A DNA stretch of 64,000 nt from Plazaster borealis. Taxonomy: Eukaryota > Echinodermata > Asteroidea > Forcipulatida > Labidiasteridae. The DNA is taken from contig CM037461.1 of the NCBI GenBank assembly GCA_021014325.1, positions 6,291,501 through 6,355,500 of the forward strand, in the 5' to 3' direction. Of the stretch, positions 1 to 13,400 are shown piece by piece. The number at the start of each line of letters is the position of its first letter. The stretch's first letter is position 1. Position numbers and translations under genes: made by a program. The notes below the pieces were generated by a model that saw only the letters and a list, made by a program, of their open reading frames with translations, was not told where the DNA came from and made no database searches.

Positions 1-29
1 ATACTTGATTGAAGTAGTAATGCAGTACC

Positions 30-300
30 AGTCATACCAACGTAATGCTTTATACAAATTGCTTCCGGGATGAGCGCTTTTGGCTTAGCAATACCTCGAA
101 ATTGTATGGTTTCCCTTTTACTTCATGAATTAACAGGGTCCGTTTTCATTGAGACCAAAGTGTTTATAAATAAAATTGCGGACCGTATTAGTTCAAGAGG
201 GAAAACGAAGCACCACACAATTTCGAGGGAAGATCATGACATTCTACTTAATAACGTCTCTCCAACCATATTCATTTAATAACAAACGCTTTTTATAGCC
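30..300. mobile_element. Foldback MITE remnant (CCTCGAAAATGTATGG family)
   Basis: Contains cctcgaaattgtatggtttccc near the left and accacacaatttcgaggga near 211-230, as inverted arms. The same layout recurs at 10765-11100, and half of it at 46865-47000. It is a non-coding palindromic element; boundaries are approximate. Confidence 0.6.
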
Positions 301-1700
301 CAAGGCGCCCAATCCGAAAACAGGGTTTATATTTAACTCTGCATGATGCTTTCGGACTGTTTTCAATAGACCAACTGTAAACAATGTGTTGTACTCCGCC
401 AAACATGTTGTTAAAACAAAACATCAAAATTCCCTATAGACTTAGCCAGATACCACGGGAAAAGAAAATTACCCCGGGTTATCCTTAAAACAAAACAAAA
501 ATAAATAAAAATTAAACCAATGACGCTGAAACAGGTGCCTCGTTTGAGGGACTTTCATTTTGGGATACGACCCTTGAACACTAAAGTGAAATAATAACCA
601 AACCCACTTGTACTCTTAGATCTTTCCAGACACAAAATGATTATGGTTGAACATTTAGAAAGTATTGGTTCTTTGTCGCATATCCCTTGTGCATTGTGCA
701 TAATAGGTTAATTATCAAGTTTCTAAATAAATATGTCAACGGTTTTGCATTTTATGTTGATTTACTATGTTTAGTTCAGTTTAGTTAATTTATGTTTTTT
801 ATAAAATTATTTGTATATATATAATTGTATGTATAATTGTTTAGGATCTTATTATCTTAGGATCTTATTATTATTGCTATACCATCCGCCCATAGTTAAT
901 AAGCAGGACAGTTCTTTTCAGAACTGAGAAGTCTCCCGAACACCCGAACAATCTACTCCGCGGTAGTAGAATTAAGCAAGACAGTTCTCTAAGAACAAAC
1001 TCTACCTGGCAAGTAGATACACACATGGTGTTACCGCAAACCAAATGTATTATCAGTATTGTTATTATTTATTCGACCCCAACAATACAAGAACAAACAA
1101 TGCAATACAAGGCTAGTCGAATAACTATAAAACCAAAACAGAAACAACAAAGCAACACATAATTACAGGTCCAGCCCTAAAACAGACGTTACAGCAATAT
1201 ACAAAAATGCTGATGACAAGAGGGCAAATCTCTAATATCAGCAATAACTAAAATGTTATAACTAAACTAATATTCACCATGGGTTTATTAATATAGTAGA
1301 ACTTTCCAGAAAAGTTTTCCAAAAGGTTCGCAATCCCTTTTAGAAAAAAAACCTATATTTCAGAGGAAATTAATTGCATACGAAAATCGAATGACCACCT
1401 TTGGGCAAAACTGAGTGATGCGGTGATAAGAAAATGCACAAACTTTCATGAGTCACGTACACTTTATTTTAATGGAAGAGCCCCGCGGTATATGTTATCA
1501 GATAAAGATAATGTTGCACACGAAAGGGACAACATTTTTGCTATTACTGACGTACGTTGAATGATAGTTACATTCATTAGTTACATATGCATTCTTTTGA
1601 GTATTTTTATCTAAACATGAATTGAATATCACCCTGTAAGTCGACCCTCAAATCTCAAAACGCATCAAATTTGAAAGAACTTCATACAGTGCTTCGATTA
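301..1700. other. Non-coding stretch with old repeat fragments
   Basis: No convincing exon. 310-400 resembles the CTCTGCATGATGCC repeat seen at 14495, 44970 and 49085. 841-1040 holds a hairpin-rich repeat with gacagttcttttcagaactg and a later gacagttctctaagaac, looking like part of an LTR or satellite family. I cannot name it. Confidence 0.4.
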
Positions 1701-1702
1701 TT

Positions 1703-2072
1703 TTAAAGGCACTGACCACGTTTGGAAATTGTCAAAGACCAGTGTTCTCACTTGGTGTATCCCAACATATGCATAAAATAACAAGCCTGTGAAAATTTGG
1801 GCTCAAATGGGCATCGAAGTTGCAAGAAAATGATGAAAGAAAAAACACCCTTGTTGTACAAATTTGTGTGTTTTGAGATAGGAATAAAAACTTCTTGCAA
1901 GAAGTTTTATTATTATTTTAGTGAGAAATTACCTCTTTCTCAAAAACTACGTTACTTCAGAGGGAGTCGTTTCCTAAAATGTGTTATACTATCAACAGCC
2001 CTCCGTTGCTTGTTACCAAGTAAGCTTTTTTTATGATAATATTTGTTTTGAGTCACTACCAAACGTGTACGA
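1703..2072 (+). mobile_element. MITE-1 copy (TTAAAGGCACTG...CACG family)
   Basis: About 370 bp, with left end TTAAAGGCACTGACCACG and right end ACCAAACGTGTACGA, the inverted counterpart. The internal sequence closely matches the copies at 23299-23673 and 60351-60723 (the last reversed). Non-autonomous; the TTAA at the border suggests TTAA target duplication. Confidence 0.75.
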
Positions 2073-2482
2073 AACTCAAATTTCCATTCACCTTGAAAAA
2101 CAAACGAAACAAAACACACACAAAACAACCGAGAAGCTCTTTAACTTCATGGCCCTCTTGCATGGATCTCGCCAAGACTACCGTGAGACCAGGCATTGAC
2201 TTTACCCGATGCTTTCTGTGGTCGTGATATAGAAACTAGGATGATAGGTCGCTTTGTTAGTTTCATTAAGTAATCTTGACGAGATCAATCTTATCTAGCA
2301 CATGTTAGTATAAATTTCTGAAGACTGATTCGAATGAATGTAATTTGTTTCCACGAACCAAATCTAAGGCGACCCTGAAGGGACACTACGCATCGCAAGT
2401 ATCCCTCCCGTATACACATGACAATGAAATGAAATCTGAAACTAAACAACTTTAAGACCATCTAGTTTCCTGAAAAATAGCA

Positions 2483-2750
2483 GAACTATTTGCAAAGTAT
2501 ATCCAAAGAATTATGCGACATCGCAAATACTCGAAAAATATTTGTAAAATATATTTGTCAAATCGCAATTGTTTGCAAATATATTTGCGGCATCGCAATT
2601 TTTAAAAATATTGCAAAGGTTTATGCAAATATTGCGATAATGTTTGCGACATCGCACATTATTTTCAAACATTATATGCAAAGGTTAATGCAGATATTTG
2701 CCACGATATTTGCGACATTGCAAATATTTTCAAAGATATTTGCGGTGTTT
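2483..2750. repeat. Imperfect minisatellite of TTTGCAAATATTTGCGACATCGC
   Basis: Repeated blocks of tttgcaaatat and gcgacatcgcaa over about 270 bp with variable spacing. The core is itself partly palindromic. Any ORF across it (2490-2813) is a product of the repeat. Confidence 0.7.
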
Positions 2751-3116
2751 GATGTCCCGTCAGGACCAATGTGGAAATCTGTATACCCCATGTTTCACAA
2801 GCTAAATTGTTGAAACTATTGTTATATTTTCCTTATAAGCAGAGTACTGTCCCTTCATGATATAGCTTGTTTTGTTTTATATAAATTGACTGGAATGAAT
2901 ACAAGTTTTTCAGGAACAAAGTCCGCATCCTATGTTTCATGTGAACTAACCTCGGGGGTGCGGATTGTACTCTTAAAGAACCAACGACATTATATTGCTA
3001 TAAATAATCATCAATTCAATGTGCACTGAAACTTGGCACCGGGACGATACAACCAAACAGAAACTCATGAGAGGAACCATTCGTGTGTAGTTTCACAATC
3101 CATTCAATACTTGCAG

Positions 3117-3251
3117 ATTATTCCCTGCAGAGCAACTGCAACAACATAACCACCCGGTTTCTTTGCGACAGCGGGGACGCCTGTGTGGATAGAGCTGGCC
3201 GCTGTGACGCCATATTGGATTGCCCAGACCGATCAGATGAGCGAAATTGTG
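3117..3251 (+). CDS. LGR exon: LDLa module 1
   Basis: A 135-bp phase 1-1 exon after ttgcag and before gtgagt. It encodes a six-cysteine LDLa module with the calcium-cage signature [11 protein letters not shown]. An alternative acceptor (ccctgcag, ending 3130) would give a phase 0 start; the phase 1 choice matches LDLa exon convention and the next exon. This is the first recognisable exon; the protein must continue upstream. Confidence 0.88.
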
Positions 3252-4414
3252 GTGAGTCGATCATGACGTCACGAGAGTGATATATATATATCATGTTTTG
3301 TGTATACTTTCCATTATTTTGTATCATTCGTTTAGAATTGAAGTCTGTATTAAATTACAAAAGAGTAAACTCGAAACGCACTTACAAGATTGATAATATT
3401 GTTTTCTGTATAGATAATCGTTTTTGATATGTTTGTTGTTGTTGTTGTTGTTGTTGTTATTATTGTTATTGTTGTTGTTGTTGTTGTTGTTGTTTTCAGG
3501 GCCCAAGTTCACAGAGCTACTTACACTGCCTTTATTGCTCAATAAGTTTCGTCTAAGCAAACAGTATGATCAGGATACCAGTCACATATGGTACAAGCAT
3601 AGAGATAGGACCACGGAAGGAGTTCGAACCTCCCCGGCAGTAACAATAGTGATCAATGAGCCAAACGAACCCTTTGTGTAGCATGTGCAACGCCGCGTTT
3701 TACACTGGTAAACTACAGGTCATTTGGGACCTGCGTTGAAGAATACTGTGTCATATTTTCTGACGTCATTTCGCTGCAAGATATTCCACAATAATGGAGT
3801 AGATATTTCGCGTCAAATAATACTTCATCGAATGCGCAGTCGAGTACAGTTCACCCTGGTTCATAAAGACGCACGCAATCGCGAAGATTTTAATGACAAG
3901 TTTCCGTCAATGTTTTGTTTTTGAAAATCAACCAAGGCTAAGAGAATATACACAAAAATCTTCAAAATTCATGCAAGAATTATGACTTTTGTTAAAACTG
4001 ACATATATACAATTTTCACGGATTTTCTGAGTCAAAAAAGTGTGCATCTGGAAGGGAGTGAGTTTTTCTTGTTGAACATGTTAATTGATGATGTGGCCAA
4101 CCTTAGCCAACTCCAAACCACAAATCCAAACATTTTAAGACTGTGAATAGTCTTTTCCTGAAACGCTTTCATTCAGCAGAACTACTGGTTTGGGGTTCTG
4201 CGCACGCCGATTACCCAAAATTCACTGCGCATCTCTGCTATGGACAATTGGCTGACCGCAAGGTGGATGTTTGTGTCAGCAGTCACAATATGATTAGCAT
4301 ATGACTGCAAGGTATTTGCGGCGGTGATCATGTTTCCTCTGAAGTAAGAGAGTTGTAACTCCTTCCGTGGTCCTATCTCTATGGTACAAGTGACATGGTA
4401 GTTTACCTGGTACC

Positions 4415-4448
<34 letters not shown>

Positions 4449-7400
4449 CAGCTGCCTTTTGTGTCAAAAGTAGCTCTATGAAATTGTGCCCGGATTTCAT
4501 TTCCTGTAATTCGTGAATAGTATACAAATATTGACTGCTTCGAGTGATGGTTAAAACTACGACTCCCGAGGTGATCCCCGGAGCGTTTTATTTTTCCGAG
4601 GCGCAGCCGAGGGAAAATGGAATGGTCCGGGGATCACCGAGGGAGTCGGAGTTTTAACCATAGCACGAGTAAAAGCAGTCTATATTTGTTTTATAACACC
4701 CCAACAGACTATTTATCATCCTCGTACACGTAACGTTCGTACGCGCATTTCAGATACACAGGTGCACATCTGATTGGGTTCGAGGTGGGTAAATAAGACG
4801 TCTGGGTACCGCGCGCGCCATGTAATAGTCTTTTGACTATTGCATGGCAAACGACTATCACACGGCCACCGGGTTTCTAGTAAAACTAAGACATATCATG
4901 TGACGCGCTCTAAACCAATGAAAAGGCAGAATTTTTGTAATAATAAGATATATCAATGATTGTTTTTTTGATGGATTTTGTTTTCGTTTTGCTTGAATGA
5001 AGTTCAATGGTGTCCATTGAGGGAGCGCTGTAACAATGGCACCACGTGTCTTCAAAGGAGGTTCCATTGCGATGGCTTCCAAGACTGTCCGAAAGGCGAA
5101 GATGAACAAATATGCGGTAGGTCTTAATATTATTGTTTGGACTGGGGCAGTGCTGCTGTTGTAGCAGCTAATAACGTGTTCGTCTGTATACATATAAGAT
5201 CGTTTATGAGTTTATTCATGGCGTGTCGTGGCTGAGCGGTCTAGTTCACCGAACCCAAGCTCCTTTGTTGTCAGCAGCAGAGTGGGGGTTCGAATCCCAG
5301 TCATGACATGTGTGCCCTTGAGCAAAGCACTTAACCATAATTGCCACGTAAAACGTTTGGAAGGTAGTACATTGTGATATACCAGCTAAGATCCTAGTGT
5401 ATGATACCCATGCCTACATCCTTACGGCCTGTGAAGAGGGGAACCCTGTTTCAGCTCCAGGAGTAGGTGGCAACGTGTTCTTGGTGACAGTTGATTTGGG
5501 TCGATTGCCCACCCGCAAGTATAAAAACTTGCAGTCTGAATACATTGAAAACCTTAAGGGTTTTCACTTTTTTTTCTCGAGAATCCGATGAATGATTGAG
5601 TTTAAACCTTTACAGGTTTGCTATTTTTTGTACATGTTGGGTCACACAAAGTGCCGATACTGGTCTTTGATAATCCCCGATGTGGTCCACGTGTTTTAAG
5701 GAGAAGATTCATGGTGAACCATTGCCCTAAGAGTGAACGCTACACTCTAAAGCCTCCGGGTCTAAATTAACCACGATTCCGGGTCCCAAAGGGACCAGGC
5801 CATTTCTTGGTCAGGCTGACCCGGAAAGTGGTTAACAAATGTCCGATTCTGGGTTATTCTTACCCTTTTTGGGTCATGTTGACACATATTCTGGGTCGTA
5901 CTGACCAGAACTGGGTCAGGTCCAGAATTGGGTCAATTTTTACACGGGAGTTATTGGAGTGCTGTGTAATACAAAGCACAAGGCAATACATTAAAGTTGG
6001 TCATTAGACTCTAGGTTGTTATAACCGTTCAAAGCCGATTCCTCAATAATTATAATGGATGTCCATTTGTAGTTCTGGAATATCTGCTCCTATACTTAGA
6101 TCTTCATCAAGTGAATTGTGCTGATTTGAAGCCAAGTTGATGAGGCGTGCGTTATTGGTTTTCACTCTCGTCGTTTCCTTCAATATAATGGATATATACT
6201 CACTTATGTTCATGTTGTCTGATTTCACCTTGATATAGCTGCATTAGTGTGATAGAATGAAAGTAAAAATATATGATGCGTAGGCCGTATGTTCAACCCC
6301 CTCCCCCTCCCCATCATTTTGTTTGTCTTTCTTTTATTCCGTTTTCTTGGGCGTATGTTGGTGCATCTCTAATAATATATCAATAATAGCTGTAGATATA
6401 TACCAACAAACTAAACTGTGAAGATTTCTTTTCAAAAGGTGGTAGCATTTTTTAGATATTGCCAAAAATCTGGAGCGGTTATGTCCACGCAGGAATACAC
6501 AATCTGAGAACGTTACTGTCAGTAACGCTTCTCAGATAAAAATTTGTGTGGATGAAAAGTGGTATATTTGTCCATAACCGCAGTACTTCGAATTGAAAAG
6601 TTTCTAAAAATGCATTATACTGTCCAAAGCTGATGTACTTACCAAGTTAGTTTGTATTGCCTTAAATTTTCATTACCAAACGTATTTTCATTACAGACCC
6701 TTTTTGCCTCATACACAATTGGAAAGGAAAAAAAAAGAAAGAATACAGTATCGCCAACGATATTATATCCTAGAACCGCGACAATATCTTCATTTGAGCT
6801 TCATAATAGAACACAAAATTATAGGACACAATGTCGCCAACGACAGTATATCCTAAAGCCGCGACACTATATTAATTTGAGCCTCATATCAGAACAACAC
6901 AAGTATAGGAAACAATGTCGTCAACGACAGTATATCATAGAGCCTTGACACTGTTATTATTTGAGCCTCATACTAGATAACGAAACAAATATGGGATGCA
7001 GTGTCGCCAGCGACAGAATATCGTAGAGCCGTGAAACTATTATCACGCTAACCTCATTACACACAAAATGATGACATGATATCGTAGTGTCGTGACACAA
7101 TTTTCTTTTAGGCCTCATACATAACGATAACGATACATACAATAACATATAGGTTCCAGTATCGTTAGCGACTAGATATCCTAGAGCATGACAATATTTT
7201 CATTGTAGCCTCATGAATAACGTCCGGGAGAAGTGTGTGTGGGTGGGAGGGAATGGGGGAAGCTAAAACCCTATTTCTAGGGACAGATTCTCAGGGGCCA
7301 CAAATCGCGTTTCCGGCGGCAGTCCGTGGGGTTCGATCGTTTGCAAGCAGCTGATGACGGCACGTCCCATATAGCTGAGAGAGGGCACCGGTAGTTTCCT

Positions 7401-10400
7401 GAGAAGCAGTGTATAATTGGCTCTCTTACAATTAAGTATACAGTCTCATATCACGCTAAATAGGTCAAGCAAGAAAATGAGCAAATCACAAGTTGTTTTC
7501 CTCTGCCAGCTTTTTTTCATCTATTTTGTTTCTCATGGCATTACATTGATGTTATGTCAGTCGCGTCAGAAACCAGTATCACACTATCTTGAGTAAAATT
7601 CAGAACTTTGATGGATGAATACTCGTATGAAATTTGTAGAAACGTAATTTAATTTAAAAATAATCGAAATTATAAATTAATGTGGTTGTTCATTTGTAAA
7701 GGTTTTATACATGCTTGGTAAGAATATATTATCATTGTGTAATTTTAGTTTGAAAGCTTACCGATTTTGAAATTCATAAAATATTTCCCTCTATATGAAG
7801 TCATAATTCGAAAAACAACAATATCTGAAGAAAAAAAAATGTTTTAATATATAAATAACAAAACGCATCTGCTGATTTATGTTGTAAAAACCCCATTTAA
7901 GGACAATGTGTTAACATGCTGAAAATTGTGCATGGTTGCTCACTGTTTTCATCTTACTCACACAACGAATTGAGCCAAAAATTGTTCCTCACCGCTGTGC
8001 ATTTTAAGCACTGTAAACTCAATGCTTTCCAGAGATCTGTTTAAAAAGAAGAAGAAGAAAAACAAAAAAACATTTGCAATGCTAGAGCAAAGCCCAATGA
8101 TTCAATAAACAGTTTTACAGCCTAATAGAGTATATTTTAATGTAGAAACTTGCGTATCAAGGATAAACAAAATAATAATAATGACAGGTTGTTTTTATAA
8201 ACAGTAGACTTCCCCTTTCGATTATGTTTGATTGTATAATTATGACTCGATATATCTACGAAAAGTCATACAAGCTGGTAGTGACCGCCCTCAGCGTTGA
8301 CGAACTATGAGCTAACACAATGGATGGGCGGGGGAGGGGTTACACATTGATGGCTAACATTATGCGGCTATCTTGTTTTTTTTTTTTCCCCCACCAAAGG
8401 CCCTTTCAAAATTGCCGCTTTGGCTCCTGCTCCGGCTTTGACTAAGTCTGATAAGCAGAGTATGGGTTCGAGTCCTGGTCGTGACACTTGTGTCCTTCAG
8501 CAAAACACTTAACCATTATTGCTGCATCATTTGGATGGGACTAAAGCCGTGTGTTGTGTAAAGCACGTAAAAGAACCCAGTGCACTTATCGAAAAGAGAA
8601 GGGGTTCGCCCCGGTGTTCCTGGTTTGCATGGTGCTACGTAAAGGAGTAGGTCTCATACTTACGTAGCCCCACATACATTGCAGTAAAATACTGAATGTT
8701 GAAGCGCCTTGAGCGTCAATGAGTGACGGATAGGAGCGCTAAGAAGCCACTAATAGTATTATTATTATCATTAAGTCATCATTATCGAAGCAGTGTACAT
8801 TTCGCACGGTGTTTCTAGTAACTAACAGAGCCCAAATCTGAAGACAGAGCTCGAAGCCGTTGCTTGGAAAAGCCCTTGAGACAAACCATTGCTAAGATAG
8901 CAAAATGGTCAGGGCCTTCTGCTGGTATAACAGTATAATGCTGTTGTACACAGGGTGAAATACAAAAATGGTGGCAGCATGTTCGATCGATGCTCTGATA
9001 AGCAAACTGTAAATCATGCTCTCGGACAGAACAAAAATATAAACACGCGCAAAGGAAGTGAACAACAAAACGCAACGATAAAACGAACCTCATAAATATC
9101 ACAATAAATTAAATCATCTCGCAAAATGCTACCTAAGGTGAATGCAGACATATGGATGATAAAATAAATGGATTTCCATTAAATTGAAAGCATTGGCCTT
9201 GTGTGTTTCCATCGCCGTACCTTTTCGAGCCAAGTGTTGTGAGATCATAATTGGCCTAGATGTGTTTGTGGTGGGGGTTGTTTTCGCTGCCTTTCACCTC
9301 GGCAGACTTCGATTCCAGCTCTACCCCCCCCCCTTCCTTAACCAGCCCCCAACCCCTTAACCAGGCCATTGCATGGTGATTGCGGTCTCAGACTCTGAGT
9401 TAACGATATGGTAAATTATTGCGTGTGTTTTGTTGTGTCAACGTAATGCTTATTTTTGGGCAAAACTATAAATAAAGATGCACTAAAAGGCGAATATGAA
9501 AGATCCAGCTGAATACGGTTCTAGATACTGAGCCCCCCCCCCCCCGAAATAAATAAATAAATAAAAATACAAAACATTCACGGTATTTCCACAAGAACGT
9601 CACATTTTTCCAGGTTTAGCGAGGTGACTGTTGGTACAACCGCAAGGAGTTGCAGCTTTTGCGAACTGACATTAACCCTCAGAAAGCTGAGAAACGATTC
9701 GTGCACATGAATCGTTGCTCAGATTTAAATTCTTCTGGGTGAAAAAATAAGCCAAACCATAATAATTCGAAAGGAATCATTTATCAAAATAGTTTATACT
9801 ATCAACAGCTGCAGTCTATTGATGTAAATGAACCGTATTCAGCTGGTTCTTTCATATTCGCCTTTTATTGCATTTTTATTTATAAGTGTATTGCTTCTCG
9901 CCAAGTAAGTTTGTATAATGGCCAATAATTGTTTGAGTGTTTGCTTATAAGTGACCCAACCTTTAATGTGAGTTTTCCCCAATTGGGTCTTCCTCCAAAA
10001 TGTAAAAAACTTACATTTTTCCTTGATAGTTTCTTCACTGGTATCTTTGGGTCCACGGGTAAAATTTGAGAATTTGTTAGTGTTCCTTGGTTTCGTTTCC
10101 AGAAAGATAATTGTTTATTATTAATAATAGTAATAACAACCTACCCGTGTTGACATTAATAACACAAATTATATTTATGTTTTCTTAGAGATCAACTTCG
10201 TTTAGACACATACAAAAATAGCAATACTCTAACTTTTTTGTTGTTGAGAAAACGCATACTTTCTCAAGGCCGGACGGTCACGTTAAGAAGAGGGCTACAA
10301 TTAACTGATTTGAGCTGTCGGCCCAATTCAACTGTCACCGGGGCACGTTGCCACCTACTCATGGGGCTGAAAGAGCGTTACCCTCTTCACAGTCCGTAAT

Positions 10401-13400
10401 GATGTAGGTATGGGTATCGGCCTGGCTTGTAAAGCAGAATGCACTACCTTCCCAATTTGCTTTACGTTACAATTGCCACTATGTTTGAAACCGTCCAAGT
10501 GAATTTCTTTTGTCCAAGTCGAGTTTGGATGATATTCAATTAAATCGGCATGCATTTGACCTTTTTACAGGCAAACAAGTCATCTTTGGATGTATAGACC
10601 CGTTATTTTCTTATGTCTAAAGACGTTCTGTTTCAAGTTTCGCACTGAAAGAGTATCAGATACAATTGCATGTTACGCAATTTTAACTTGAGGTTAGCGA
10701 GTTGTAATATTTCCACAACTTGTTTTAGTACTCTATTGGAAAATGAGTTCATCACCAAACTAGGAGCCCCCCTAGGGACACATTGTCTGCGGGTTGGGCG
10801 CCTTTGGCTATAACATAGTTTTTCGTGCAATTAATATGGTTGGAAAGATGCAAGTAGAATATACTGATTAACATAAACATCCCTCGAAAATGTATGGTTT
10901 TCAGTTTACTTCGTGAACTAACATCGTCCGCCATGTTGTAGAACTACAAAAATACGGACCGTGTTGGTTTGCGAAATAAAAGGAAAAACCACACGCTTTC
11001 GAGGGATATTAAAACATATATTCAACCATATTCATTTTCACAACAAGCGATTTTTAAAGTCCTAAGCGCCCAATCTGAAGGTAATGTGTCTCTTCAATAA
11101 GACAAAAACGTACTGTTTACACATCTAGCCTCGGATGGGTTTACATTTATCCAAAGATTATTTCTTCACTCGTTACAACTACACAGATTAAAAAAACAGT
11201 TTATCACCATCCACTTAATGCCTTAGTTGTTGAATCACATTGTCACAGACGCTCTTTCAGCACTATACTGAGCTTTTGGGAGTACTATACAACTTATTAG
11301 GATCATATCATGGCTTATCTCTGAATAACGCCATCGTGGCCCTCAGGGTCCGTCCTCCGAAAGACTTAACATCCAGAAGACACTGACCTTAAAGTAGAAT
11401 AACGTCTATCCTTTCTAAATACATACAAAGCTTCTTGTCTCGTAGATACTTAGCCTCTAGATTATTGGATTATAGCATCGACGAAGGTGTCCCGAAGTGA
11501 ATACTTAAATCTCAGTCTGACAAATCTATACAACTGTTGTACTGTTAACCTTATACATTGTTATCTTTCCTTATCAATCCAGATCTTCGATTCTGTCCAG
11601 AAGATTGCACATGTAAAATGAATACGCATCTGTACATTCCCATGATGGAAGTAAACTGTACAAGACACCCCGACGCTCTTGGTGCTCTGCGCAAACTGCC
11701 AAGACTCACGAATGGAATGTAAGTTTTGAAAGTGAGCATCGATCAATCGTAAGATTGTTTTAATTATTCGTCTCCTTATTGAGATGAGGACAGAACAAAA
11801 GAAAGTAAACACAAGGCAAGTAAAGCAATAGGTGAGAAATAATGTGAACATATGATAAACTGTTGCAAACTACTTAGGCCTACCGACCAAAAAGACCTTT
11901 GGTATGAATACCAAAGGTATTTAACAGCCTGACGTTTCGATCTTAGGAGAGTCTTTTTCGAAGACTAAATGACAACACAAACAAACAAACAAACTAGTAT
12001 CCTTGATGAACAGAAGCAGTCAGGTGGAAATGAAAAAAAAAGAGAAATAGTGTCAAAAAGCACACTGTAGACATTGTTTTATATATAAATATATATTAAA
12101 AACATTTTGAGGTGGAAGGAAGATTTATTGTTTAATCGAGTATTACGATTGTTTGATTTGTGAATTTGTATTGTATTGTTTTTGTCGTAGTCCCTGCTCA
12201 ACTCATCTTGATGTTAAGTGTTTACTTAATGCTATACTATAGCGCTTAATCTACGGGCATGTCAAAGCACTTATTAATTTGTAACGACATGTTTGCAGAG
12301 CTAATTTTGATTGTGAGATTCTTTTTTTAGCCAACTATGACACAAGGGCAAACCCCTCTCTTCACTATAGGTGCTTACTGGTTTCCGTCACGCACATCAC
12401 ACAACAGGATTAGAATTCAACCGAATTCAGGATCCCCGGAGTATTACCAGTTTTGGGGTCAAGCTGAGCCGAAAACTGGTTTAAAGGCATCGTACACGTT
12501 TGGTAATTGGAGCCTATTCTTTGTTTCAAACCTATTAAGTTGTAGATATATAGCATACAACTAACCTGTGAAAATTTTATTTCAAAAGGTGGTAGCGTTT
12601 TTGAGATATTGCCGAAAATCTAGAGCGGTTATGTCCACGCAGGAAAAATAATCTGCATTGGAATACACACTCTGAGAAGCGTTACGCGTAACGGTTCTCA
12701 GATCAAATGTTTTGTTGGGGGAAAGGTGATCTATTTTTCCATAACCGCGGTACTTCGAAGTGAAAAGTTTCTCAAAAAGTTTCTCATTTTCTCTAAAATG
12801 CATTATACTATCCAAAGCTGCTGTACTCCTTAGCAAGTAAGTTGTTATTGCCATTAATTATCAGAGTCATTACCAAACATGTACGATGCATATAAGGAAT
12901 TGTGATTTAAAAGTCGGTTTCTGCGCCAGTTTGACCCATTTATGCGTCATACTGAGGCAGATTCCGAGTCAAGCTAACCCCAAAATTGGCAATGGCCCTA
13001 CGGCACTGGACCCGGAATCCGGGTCATATCTAATCCTGCAGTATTTTGAGAGTTTTCGTTTTTACATGTTATCCTTAGAACGAAGCAAATTGAGATTAAG
13101 TGTCTCGCTCATTATATTTTAAAAGCTCGTTGTTTATCATTCTGTAAAGAACCTTTTTATATAATGTAAACAAGGTTTTTTTAGCCAAGTATGTGATGTT
13201 AATGATTCGGGTGAATAATAAACCTTTAACAGGAAGAAGACCAGAAAATTATAACAAGAAGAAGACCAGATCGATTTTGATGTGACGTTTTATGCCTGTT
13301 TGTTGTTGGTGCTCGTCTGTTCGCCATGTTTGTGTTTGTATGTTTATGTTGCGAGTATGGTCGTCGGAGTAACACACCCTTCGGTGGTAGTAATTTCTTT

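Noticed and set aside
1..3116. Upstream LGR exons (signal peptide, further LDLa)
   Set aside because: I looked for LDLa cysteine patterns with phase 1 borders and for a hydrophobic start exon but saw none that I could support.
3424..3681. Poly-leucine / poly-asparagine proteins
   Set aside because: Translation of a (GTT)n microsatellite in an intron.
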